Part shown: positions 1-6,233 of the stretch, in pieces
Layout of the letters: each line of letters opens with the position of its first letter
Numbering within the stretch: position 1 is the first letter of the stretch
Assembly: GCA_946184195.1 (NCBI GenBank)
Contig: CAMHEP010000066.1
Location: 1-8,474 of the forward strand
Direction of reading: 5' to 3'
DNA from: an uncultured Bacteroidales bacterium
Lineage (GTDB): Bacteria; Bacteroidota; Bacteroidia; Bacteroidales; Paludibacteraceae
DNA: 8,474 bases
Made by a program: the position numbers and the translations under genes
Notes under the pieces: generated by a model
The model's database searches: none
What the model was told of the DNA's origin: nothing
The model's input: only the letters and a program-made list of their open reading frames with translations

Positions 1-162
1 TTGGGTATAGGTTGCGAGTTCAAACGCTTTATCCTCGGTGTGGGCTACGAACTGATGGCTTCCACCAAGAAAGAGATCAACTATAATGCTTTGGTGCAGG
101 ATATCGACCAAAAGACCCACCAATTGTATGTCAAAGTGGGCGTGCGTATAGGCAGAATGTAA
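1..162 (+). CDS. C-terminal fragment of a probable outer-membrane beta-barrel protein
   Basis: Reading from base 1, an open frame of 53 codons runs to a TAA at 160-162; its start lies outside the window. The visible part alternates hydrophobic and polar residues in strand-like blocks (for example FILGVGYELMAS and LYVKVGVRIGRM), with a polar loop between them. It ends in a strand just before the stop, which is typical of outer-membrane beta-barrel proteins of the porin/PorT-like kind in Bacteroidota. No catalytic motif is visible. A hairpin terminator follows about 40 bases downstream, so this gene probably ends its own transcription unit and is not part of the grpE operon. The family call is a guess from strand pattern; the reading frame itself is well supported. 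Confidence 0.6.
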   Translation: MGIGCEFKRFILGVGYELMASTKKEINYNALVQDIDQKTHQLYVKVGVRIGRM

Positions 163-200
163 ATTGAACAATCCTAATCTATACCGTGAGAAACAACAAG

Positions 201-230
201 ACGGAGTGGCACTGCCGCTCCGTTCTTTGT
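201..230 (+). terminator. Rho-independent-like terminator after the first gene
   Basis: ACGGAG at 201-206 pairs with CTCCGT at 218-223. The stem continues with a T-G wobble and a GGC/GCC pairing around a 3-base ACT loop. The hairpin is followed by TTCTTTGT, a short T-rich run, and preceded by an A-rich stretch. It lies about 40 bases after the TAA of the upstream gene, the right place to end that transcript before grpE. The T tract is interrupted, so termination may be partial. Confidence 0.7.
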
Positions 231-249
231 CAGAAATTAGGTCGGGAAT

Positions 250-293
250 GTGACAAAATGGCAGAAAAAGAGCCTTGGCAGGCATTTTGTTAC
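250..293 (+). promoter_or_regulatory. 11-bp inverted repeat in the grpE leader, candidate operator or RNA hairpin
   Basis: GTGACAAAATG at 250-260 is the reverse complement of CATTTTGTTAC at 283-293, with one G-T wobble and a 22-base spacer. The left arm also lies in a small imperfect dyad, TGACA-AAA-TGGCA (251-263). The structure sits 56 bases before the grpE ATG and after the upstream terminator, where a promoter or operator for the grpE-dnaJ unit would be expected. It does not match CIRCE (TTAGCACTC-N9-GAGTGCTAA). I could not identify a convincing Bacteroidota -33/-7 promoter (TTTG / TAnnTTTG) nearby. A regulatory role is inferred from position and symmetry only. Confidence 0.4.
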
Positions 294-332
294 CTTGTCC
301 CTTGTACTTGGTACTTAGTTACTTCGTCACTT
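291..332 (+). repeat. Degenerate 7-bp tandem repeat array before grpE (TACTTTG-like)
   Basis: Consecutive heptamers can be read as TACCTTG, TCCCTTG, TACTTGG and TACTTAG, then TTACTTCG with one extra base, then TCACTT. They end 16 bases before the grpE start. The consensus is the reverse complement of the array that follows grpE. Within it, ACTTGGTACTT (306-316) is exactly the reverse complement of 917-927. The function is unknown. Confidence 0.6.
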
Positions 333-348
333 AAAAATCAATAGAGAT

Positions 349-912
349 ATGTCAAAGAAAGAAAAAATAGAAAAGACTGAACCCATCAAGGAACAAAACG
401 AACAAACGCAGCCAACCGATACGGTTGAGAATGAACAGGAGGCCATCGCCGAGAAGAGTGCTGAGGAGCGTATCGCTGAATTGGAAGCACGCGTGGAGGA
501 GTTGGAGGATCTGAAACTGCGCCAGATGGCGGAGTTTGATAACTATCGTCGTCGCACGAACAAGGAGAAACTGGAACTCATGGACACAGCGGGTGAACGT
601 ATCTTCAAGGAGATGTTGCCTCTGATAGATGACTTTGAGCGGGCACGCAACGCCATGCAGCAGTCCGAAGATGTAGCAGCGCTACGCGAAGGAGTAGAAC
701 TCATATACCAGAAGTTTATTGCTTTCCTCGCTAAAAACGAGGTGCATGCCATCGAGACCGAAGGCGTGGACTTCAATACCGATGAGCATGAAGCTATCAC
801 CACCTTTGCTGCCGGAGAGGATAAGAAAGGGAAAGTGATAGACTGCACTCAGAAGGGATACAAACTGGGAGATAAGATTATTCGTTTCGCCAAAGTAGTG
901 GTGGGAGAATAA
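349..912 (+). CDS. grpE: GrpE, nucleotide exchange factor for DnaK
   Basis: GrpE is a cytoplasmic homodimer that releases ADP from DnaK and so resets the Hsp70 folding cycle. The 187 residues have the family's usual length and order. Residues 1-40 form an acidic, Lys/Glu/Gln-rich disordered head. Residues about 38-75 form a long heptad-rich helix that runs into the GrpE core motif AEFDNYRRRTNKEK (61-74). The helical dimerisation region follows, and then the C-terminal beta domain with the conserved FNTDEHEAI (142-150) and GYKLGDKIIRFAKVVVGE (170-187). The ATG at 349 is preceded by an A-rich sequence with no Shine-Dalgarno, as usual for Bacteroidota. dnaJ follows in the same direction 84 bp later, so the two are probably one heat-shock transcription unit. 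The leader carries an inverted repeat that could mediate control. Nothing is truncated. Confidence 0.97.
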   Translation: MSKKEKIEKTEPIKEQNEQTQPTDTVENEQEAIAEKSAEERIAELEARVEELEDLKLRQMAEFDNYRRRTNKEKLELMDTAGERIFKEMLPLIDDFERARNAMQQSEDVAALREGVELIYQKFIAFLAKNEVHAIETEGVDFNTDEHEAITTFAAGEDKKGKVIDCTQKGYKLGDKIIRFAKVVVGE

Positions 913-913
913 A

Positions 914-960
914 TTCAAGTACCAAGTGACAAAGTACAAAGTACAAAGTACAAAGGACAA
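914..960 (+). repeat. 7-bp tandem repeat array between grpE and dnaJ (ACAAAGT)
   Basis: Units are TTCAAGT (914-920), ACCAAGT (921-927), one extra G, then ACAAAGT three times (929-949), ACAAAGG (950-956) and a partial ACAA. The array starts one base after the grpE stop codon and fills over half of the grpE-dnaJ gap. It mirrors the array upstream of grpE. I see no stable hairpin plus T tract here, so it does not look like a terminator. Within a joint mRNA it would form an unstructured A-rich spacer that can pair with the upstream array. Confidence 0.8.
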
Positions 961-996
961 TCGTACGTTGTAAAGGACCTAATCGTAAATATTGTT

Positions 997-2163
997 ATGG
1001 CAGAGAAACGTGATTATTATGAGGTGCTGGGCGTTGATAAGAACGCATCAGCAGATGAGATAAAGAAGGCTTATCGTAAGAAAGCTATCCAATACCATCC
1101 GGACAAGAACCCCGGGGACAAGGAGGCTGAGGAGAAGTTTAAGGAAGCGGCTGAGGCATACGAGGTACTGAGTGACCCTCAGAAGCGTCAGCGTTATGAC
1201 CAGTTCGGATTCCAAGGTGTCGGCGGAGCTGCCGGTTATGGAGGCGCCGGCATGAATATGGAGGATATCTTTGCCCAGTTTGGTGACCTATTCGAGAGTT
1301 GGGGCATGGGTGGAGGCGGAGGATTCTCCTCGTTCTTCGGAGGTGCCGGCGGCGGATCACGTCAGCGTGTACGCCGAGGTACGGACCTGCGTGTCAAGGT
1401 GCGTCTGACCCTGGAAGAGATAGCCACAGGCGTGGAGAAGAAAATCAAAGTGCGCAAGCTTGTTCCTTGCAAGGATTGTAACGGAACGGGCAGTGCAGAC
1501 GGCAAGGAAGGTGAGACCTGTCCGACATGTAAGGGTGCGGGCCGGGTAGTGCGGCAGCAACGCGGTATCTTCGGCATGATGCAAGTACAGTCCGAGTGTC
1601 CTACCTGCCACGGCGAGGGAAAGGTTATCAAGAATAAGTGCCCGCATTGTAACGGTGAAGGAGTGGTGCGCGATGAGGAAATTATCACCATCAAGATCCC
1701 GGCAGGTGTGAGCGGAGGTATGCAGATACCGGTACAAGGTAAAGGTAATGCGGCTCCTCATGGCGGCGTGAACGGAGATCTGCTCGTACTCATTGAGGAA
1801 GAGGAGCATAAGGACTTGGTACGTGAGGGCAATGACCTGATATACAACCTGCTGCTGGATATGCCGACGGCCGTCCTCGGTGGACAAGTCAGGATACCTA
1901 CCCTTGGCGGCGAAGCTAAGATAACCATCACGCCGGGAACACAACCCGGTAAGGTGTTGCGTATGCGTGGCAAGGGACTGCCTATCATCGACCAGTATGC
2001 ACGCCAATACGGCACGGGTGATTTGCTCATCAACGTGGGAGTATATATCCCCGAACATCTCGATAAGGACGAGAAGAAACTGATTGAGAAACTGCAAGAT
2101 AGTCCGAATATCGCACCAGGCAGTGCGGATAAGAAGAACTTCTTCCGTAACCTCTTCGGCTAA
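997..2163 (+). CDS. dnaJ: DnaJ, type I J-domain co-chaperone of DnaK
   Basis: DnaJ binds unfolded polypeptides, delivers them to DnaK and stimulates its ATPase in the cytoplasm. All domains of a full-length type I (class A) J protein are present in 388 residues. The J domain (about 5-70) carries the essential HPD at 34-36. A Gly/Phe-rich linker (about 71-125) contains the conserved DIF segment at 90-92. The zinc-binding domain (158-222) has four intact CxxCxGxG repeats: CKDCNGTG, CPTCKGAG, CPTCHGEG and CPHCNGEG. The two C-terminal substrate-binding beta domains follow. The zinc repeats separate it from CbpA-type proteins. The ATG at 997 gives the standard MxxxDYYEVLGV start. It follows grpE with only the heptamer array between. 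The next gene starts 24 bp after its stop with no terminator in between. Confidence 0.97.
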   Translation: MAEKRDYYEVLGVDKNASADEIKKAYRKKAIQYHPDKNPGDKEAEEKFKEAAEAYEVLSDPQKRQRYDQFGFQGVGGAAGYGGAGMNMEDIFAQFGDLFESWGMGGGGGFSSFFGGAGGGSRQRVRRGTDLRVKVRLTLEEIATGVEKKIKVRKLVPCKDCNGTGSADGKEGETCPTCKGAGRVVRQQRGIFGMMQVQSECPTCHGEGKVIKNKCPHCNGEGVVRDEEIITIKIPAGVSGGMQIPVQGKGNAAPHGGVNGDLLVLIEEEEHKDLVREGNDLIYNLLLDMPTAVLGGQVRIPTLGGEAKITITPGTQPGKVLRMRGKGLPIIDQYARQYGTGDLLINVGVYIPEHLDKDEKKLIEKLQDSPNIAPGSADKKNFFRNLFG

Positions 2164-2187
2164 CCTACATAAATAGTTCGATACACT

Positions 2188-3123
2188 TTGAAACGACGTG
2201 TTCTCATAGGAATCATCGCTATGCTTTGCGGCGCATTCGCTTGGTCGGAAACGCCGCTTAGTGTTCGTCCCGGTGGAGAGAATACGAAGATAGCCCCCTA
2301 CTATTTCGGTCCGAATGCATTCCCTGTCCCCGATATGCTGGACGGACGTGCGCAACACAGTCTGCGGGCAGAGGCAGCAGCAGACGGCTATTTCGGCTAT
2401 CAGGGTGACCGAACGGCAGATGTCCGGCTCAAGGTGAATATCCCCCTCTTCACCGACCGCGTCAATCTGACTCTCTGGTACCCCGTCTACGAGTGGTATC
2501 AATTGACCCCTGAGCGTGCTTCTACCTGTCGCCTTAGCCCATATGAAGAACGCGGTAGCGGTGCGGGAGATATATACGTATCCACAGATATATGGATTGT
2601 AAAGGCACGCCGATGGGTACCCGACATAGCAGCCCGAGCAGCCCTCAAGACTGCCTCCGGAGGAAACTACGAAGGGGCTCGACACTTTGACGCACCGGCG
2701 TATTGGTTCGACCTAAGTAGCGGTAAGTCGCTCTACCTGAAGCGTGGAGTGGCTTTCCCGTTTCATGAGCCCGACGAGAATGCCGTGGAAGTGAGGCTGA
2801 GCGGAACCATCGGTTTCCTATGCTGGCAGACAGATAACGGACGACAAAACGACGCTGTCTATTATGGTTTGCAGGCGCTTGTGCGTTATAAGTACTTGTC
2901 GGCACAGACTACATGGTCGGGATATAGCGGCTGGGAGAAAGATGGCGACTGTCCGATGGTCATCCGGGCACGATTAGCCGGTCATGTCAAAGGATTTGAG
3001 CCTTTCGTACAATACCAATATGGTATACGGGACTATCCTTTCCACCAACTCCGTATCGGGCTTGCTTATCACTGGGATATCCTGCAATATAAGAATCGTC
3101 ACAAGGAGAATAAGAACCGATGA
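2188..3123 (+). CDS. Exported predicted outer-membrane beta-barrel protein, function unknown
   Basis: The protein has 311 residues. Residues 1-20 look like a Sec signal peptide: positive KRR at 2-4, hydrophobic core VLIGIIAMLCGAFA, and likely cleavage after A18 or S20. The remainder has repeated amphipathic strands rich in Tyr, Trp and Gly. Turn motifs such as GSGAGDIYVSTDIW and a following 'P..A.RAALKTASGGNYEGARHF' pattern resemble the barrel family called 'MetA-pathway of phenol degradation' transporters, but I cannot confirm membership. The chosen start is TTG at 2188. No in-frame ATG exists upstream (TAA at 2170-2172), and the first internal ATG (M12) would cut the signal peptide in half. 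A near match to the Bacteroidota -7 element (TACACTTTG, 2182-2190) overlaps this start. The stop overlaps the next gene's ATG as ATGA, implying coupled translation with the LtaS-like enzyme. Confidence 0.75.
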   Translation: MKRRVLIGIIAMLCGAFAWSETPLSVRPGGENTKIAPYYFGPNAFPVPDMLDGRAQHSLRAEAAADGYFGYQGDRTADVRLKVNIPLFTDRVNLTLWYPVYEWYQLTPERASTCRLSPYEERGSGAGDIYVSTDIWIVKARRWVPDIAARAALKTASGGNYEGARHFDAPAYWFDLSSGKSLYLKRGVAFPFHEPDENAVEVRLSGTIGFLCWQTDNGRQNDAVYYGLQALVRYKYLSAQTTWSGYSGWEKDGDCPMVIRARLAGHVKGFEPFVQYQYGIRDYPFHQLRIGLAYHWDILQYKNRHKENKNR

Positions 3124-4955
3124 AAGAGCGACTTGTCTATTTCCTGAAATATTACCTGTTTTGGCTCTGTCTCTTCCTCGTGCAAAAGCCTCTTTTCATG
3201 CTCTCGCAGTGGGAGCGTTTGGGAGATGTGCGTGTGATGGACTGGTTTTTCGTGCCATGGCATGCCTTGCCGCTTGACCTGAGCGTCGCCTCCTATCTGA
3301 TGCTGCCCGTGGGACTGATGATGATTGTGTCGGCGTGGGTACACATACCTTGGATGAGTCGTATCATGGACGGTTATACTGCGGTGATGCTATCGGCAGC
3401 CTGGCTACTGTTTATCGGCGATGTAGCCACTTTCCCCTCATGGGGATTCCATCTGGATAGAACCCTCTTCCTCTATTTGCAGACTCCTATGGAGGTGTTA
3501 GCCTGCGCCGAGACATGGCAGTGGATCGCGGGTGTCGTTGTCTGGATAATGGCAGTGGTTATGTCCATGCTCGTCTATCGCCGATGGATGGGACGCAAGA
3601 TGGAATGGAGCATGTTCCCCACATGGCAGGCTCAGATAGGAGGATGTATAGGGTGGGTGCTACTCACCGCCTTGCTTTTTTTGCCCATTAGGGGAAGCGT
3701 GACCGTCTCGACCATGAACACGGGGCGTGTCTATTTCTCGGATAACAGGATGCTCAACTTGTCCGCCATCAATCCTATTTTTAATATGATGGAGTCACTG
3801 AGTGAGAATACTTTTGATACCGAACGTTATACGTATATGCCCTCTGCCGAGGCAACTCGGTTACTGGATAGTCTCTACCTACATACAGATAGTGCTGCGG
3901 CTCCGATACGCGTCCTGCATACCACGCGCCCCAATATCATCCTCTTTATTTTGGAGAGTTTCTCCCATAATGCTTGGGAAGCTATGCCTAATGTACGCCG
4001 ACTGAGTGAGCAGGGTGTTTATTTCTCTCGTGTGATGGCAAGCAGTTTCCGCACCGATAGAGGTGTGGTCGCGGTGATGAGTGCTTTCCCGGGTCAACCC
4101 ACCTCGTCTATCATGACCGTACCGCATAAGGCACAGCAACTGCCGCAGATAGGCAAGGACCTCAGCCGTGAGGGCTACCGGCTCAAGTTCTGGCACGGCG
4201 GCGACGAAGACTTCACCTGCATGCGTTCCTACCTCATCAGTGGTGGATTTACTGACCGTGTCAGTGATCACTCGTTCCCTGTGGCAGACCGCCTGAGTAA
4301 GTGGGGAGTGCCTGACCACATCCTCTTTAGTCGATTAAGCGAAGAGCTCTGTGAACGCTCACGTGTCAGCCGAGGATATGCCGAGGATAAGCCGACGTTG
4401 GATGTGGTATTGACGCTCAGTAGTCACGAACCATTTGAGGTGCCGGCATTGCGACGCTTCGATAACCCATACCTCAATGCTGTTGCTTATACCGACAGTT
4501 GCATCGGAGCACTCGTCGATACTCTGCGGACACTACCTACGTGGGATAATACCTTGTTGGTCTTAGTGGCAGACCATGGCTTCCCCTATCCCGCCACATT
4601 GCAAAACCATGAAACCCGACGCTACCATATTCCTATTGTGATGGCAGGAGGAGCCGTCATGCAACCGCTCCGTGTAGACCATGTGGCTTCCCAGATAGAC
4701 CTTGTGCCTACATTGCTCGGGCAGATGGAGATAGACCACTCGGCTTACCGTTTCGGTAAGGACATGCTCGACCCCGCTCAACCCGCTTTCGCCTTCTATA
4801 GTTTCGTGGATGGCTATGCGTTGGTGACGGAAACAGACAGCGTGGCTTTGGATGCCCGTGCCAATACCTTGCTCATGGGTTCTTACGGTTCCTTGGAACA
4901 ACAGGCTCGAGCCTATGTGCAACGAATAATGGAGACGATTGATGCAATCAAATAA
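3120..4955 (+). CDS. LtaS-type membrane phosphotransferase (alkaline phosphatase superfamily)
   Basis: The protein has 611 residues and the LtaS plan. There are about five membrane helices in the first 190 residues (approximately 8-28, 51-73, 86-104, 134-153 and 173-190), then a periplasmic catalytic domain. Metal and nucleophile residues can be placed by comparison with lipoteichoic acid synthase: E279 in ILFILESFSHNAW, the candidate nucleophile T312 in SSFRTDRG, H436 in LSSHEPF, and D485-H486 in LVADHGF. FWHGGDEDF (357-365) matches the substrate-pocket region of the family. Such enzymes move a phosphoglycerol or phosphoethanolamine headgroup from a phospholipid onto a glycan or lipid acceptor outside the inner membrane. 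Gram-negatives make no lipoteichoic acid, so a true LtaS reaction is unlikely. Decoration of a surface glycan or LPS is my inference. It overlaps the barrel gene by 4 bp and sits 21 bp before the ligase-like gene. The sulfatase Cys/Ser-x-Pro-x-Arg motif is absent. Confidence 0.85.
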   Translation: MKERLVYFLKYYLFWLCLFLVQKPLFMLSQWERLGDVRVMDWFFVPWHALPLDLSVASYLMLPVGLMMIVSAWVHIPWMSRIMDGYTAVMLSAAWLLFIGDVATFPSWGFHLDRTLFLYLQTPMEVLACAETWQWIAGVVVWIMAVVMSMLVYRRWMGRKMEWSMFPTWQAQIGGCIGWVLLTALLFLPIRGSVTVSTMNTGRVYFSDNRMLNLSAINPIFNMMESLSENTFDTERYTYMPSAEATRLLDSLYLHTDSAAAPIRVLHTTRPNIILFILESFSHNAWEAMPNVRRLSEQGVYFSRVMASSFRTDRGVVAVMSAFPGQPTSSIMTVPHKAQQLPQIGKDLSREGYRLKFWHGGDEDFTCMRSYLISGGFTDRVSDHSFPVADRLSKWGVPDHILFSRLSEELCERSRVSRGYAEDKPTLDVVLTLSSHEPFEVPALRRFDNPYLNAVAYTDSCIGALVDTLRTLPTWDNTLLVLVADHGFPYPATLQNHETRRYHIPIVMAGGAVMQPLRVDHVASQIDLVPTLLGQMEIDHSAYRFGKDMLDPAQPAFAFYSFVDGYALVTETDSVALDARANTLLMGSYGSLEQQARAYVQRIMETIDAIK

Positions 4956-4976
4956 CACTATTAACACAGATAAATC

Positions 4977-6233
4977 ATGATAACTAACAATTGGCTTTCT
5001 ACATCGGCTTGGCTCAAGGCACTGCATTATCTCAATATCTTGGGTTTCTACTGGATTATCTTCGGTTGGACCTTTCAGGCTATTCCCGGCAGGTGGGCAT
5101 ATTACGGAGGCTTATACGTCTTTTTCATAACATGGCTTATTGAAGTGGTGGTGGAGAAACGTTGGCAGACAGTCCGGTGGGATAAACGCACACTCTATTT
5201 CCTGCTGCCGATCCTTTTCTTCTCGTTGGCCCTGCTATACGCTCCCTTCGATACAGATACTAATTTTAAGTGGTTGTTGGAACGCCGTTACGGATTAGCC
5301 GGGTTCGGATTAGTGGGGGTGTTGGGCATGAATAGGGAATACTCATTGCATAGGGTATTCCGTTTCCTCATCGTGCTGGCGATAGGAGCGATTATATATA
5401 TTGCCTACCGTGCCGGCGGATGGCATTGGATCATGAGTGAGCACCGAGCGGAACTCTTCTCCGCAGCACGGGTGCACTATGTCAATGCTCATACGCAGTT
5501 TAATTACTTGCTCTGCCTAACCCTCATTGCGATATGGTATCTGCTTTTTCGTGAGCAGAAACGTCCGCGCTGGTGGGGTATCATACTCTATGTATCGGCT
5601 GCGTTGGTGATATTGTATTCTCTCTCTCTCTCGGAGGGACGAACAGGCTTCTTGGCGGGCTTTTTCTTGGTGGGTTTGTTGTGCGTGATGGAGACATGGC
5701 GCTATCGGCGGTGGATGGGTGCTGTGATGGTGGTGATGGCATTGACCCTTTTCAGCGTGGTTGTGGCACATCATAGCCGTATGAGCAAAGATAAGCTGCA
5801 GGGAGAGCCACGTCTGGCTTTCTGGCAGGCGGCTGAAGAGCCCATTAAGGCACGCCCTCTGTTAGGCTACGGTATGAGCCGTGCACAGGAGGAGTTTACG
5901 CGGGTTTTCATCGAGAAAGTGCCCGAAGACTATCAGAATGAGTGGAGAAACCATATAGGGGCAATTGATTCGCACAATCAGTATATACAGACCCAGTTGG
6001 AGTTTGGTATGATAGGTCTACTCTTATTGCTGGCTATTTATCTTCTACCGATACTGATAGATACGCAGCATCGACTCCTGACGGTGATGATGATTGGATT
6101 GAGTATGTTTCAGTCTGTCTTCAATACGTTCATGACAGGTGACTTCTGCATTATCTTCTGTGTGTTGCTGTTGATACTGTTAATGATAGACCGGTATAAT
6201 CAACCTATAGAGAAGGAGGAGGTATGCGCATAG
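4977..6233 (+). CDS. O-antigen ligase/polymerase-like membrane protein (WaaL/Wzy_C type)
   Basis: The 418-residue polytopic inner-membrane protein has roughly 11-12 hydrophobic segments. The Wzy_C hallmarks are the SEGRTG motif (219-224, the family's S-x-x-R-x-G) in a membrane segment and a large periplasmic loop (about 265-342). That loop carries RLAFWQAAEEPIKARPLLGYG and ends in DSHNQYIQTQLEFG (331-344), whose His333 corresponds to the conserved loop histidine of WaaL/PglL-type enzymes. These proteins transfer undecaprenyl-linked glycan to lipid A core, to protein, or to another repeat unit. Ligase and polymerase cannot be told apart here. The ATG at 4977 follows the LtaS-like stop by 21 bp without a Shine-Dalgarno. 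The 3' end overlaps the GT4 gene by 10 bp. A (TC)7 tract lies in the codons just before SEGRTG. A switching effect is possible but unproven. Confidence 0.82.
   Translation: MITNNWLSTSAWLKALHYLNILGFYWIIFGWTFQAIPGRWAYYGGLYVFFITWLIEVVVEKRWQTVRWDKRTLYFLLPILFFSLALLYAPFDTDTNFKWLLERRYGLAGFGLVGVLGMNREYSLHRVFRFLIVLAIGAIIYIAYRAGGWHWIMSEHRAELFSAARVHYVNAHTQFNYLLCLTLIAIWYLLFREQKRPRWWGIILYVSAALVILYSLSLSEGRTGFLAGFFLVGLLCVMETWRYRRWMGAVMVVMALTLFSVVVAHHSRMSKDKLQGEPRLAFWQAAEEPIKARPLLGYGMSRAQEEFTRVFIEKVPEDYQNEWRNHIGAIDSHNQYIQTQLEFGMIGLLLLLAIYLLPILIDTQHRLLTVMMIGLSMFQSVFNTFMTGDFCIIFCVLLLILLMIDRYNQPIEKEEVCA
5619..5632 (+). repeat. (TC)7 dinucleotide tract inside the ligase-like gene
   Basis: Seven uninterrupted TC units encode the Ser-Leu-Ser-Leu-Ser run directly before the conserved SEGRTG motif. 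Loss of one unit would shift reading to a stop at 5774-5776. Gain of one unit would give a stop at 5686-5688. Either way the periplasmic loop with DSHNQ would be lost. It is the longest short-motif tract I noticed inside a gene in the window. Confidence 0.85.
6213..6223 (+). promoter_or_regulatory. Shine-Dalgarno-like AAGGAGGAGGT before the GT4 start
   Basis: AAGGAGG at 6213-6219 lies 4 bases before the ATG at 6224, inside the last codons of the ligase-like gene (Glu-Lys-Glu-Glu-Val). The other starts in the window lack such a sequence. It supports the chosen start, although Bacteroidota ribosomes generally use Shine-Dalgarno pairing little. The bases may simply reflect the encoded residues. 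Confidence 0.45.

Noticed and set aside
250..293. CIRCE element for HrcA
   Set aside because: Arm sequence and spacer length do not match TTAGCACTC-N9-GAGTGCTAA, and hrcA is not in the window.
914..960. Heptamer repeats as a CRISPR array
   Set aside because: Units are 7 bp with no spacers and there are no cas genes nearby.
2221..2235. Lipobox around Cys14 of the barrel precursor
   Set aside because: The residues before the cysteine (Ala-Met-Leu) do not fit a lipobox, and a Sec cleavage site follows at A18 or S20.
1357..2685. Long open frame of 442 codons on the minus strand across dnaJ and the barrel gene
   Set aside because: It lies antisense to the unmistakable dnaJ coding region, has no recognisable domain, and spans two genes; it is a by-product of codon use on the plus strand.
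3676..3682. T7 homopolymer in the LtaS-like gene as a contingency tract
   Set aside because: Seven bases is short for a slippage switch, and it encodes an ordinary Leu-Phe-Leu run in a membrane helix.
3120..4955. Sulfatase activity for the LtaS-like protein
   Set aside because: The fold superfamily is shared, but the formylglycine motif (C/S-x-P-x-R) is missing and the residue placement follows LtaS, with T312 as candidate nucleophile.
5573..5776. Plus-strand open frame of 67 codons overlapping the ligase-like gene
   Set aside because: It is the alternate frame of the ligase-like gene and matters only as the reading frame entered if the TC tract loses a unit.
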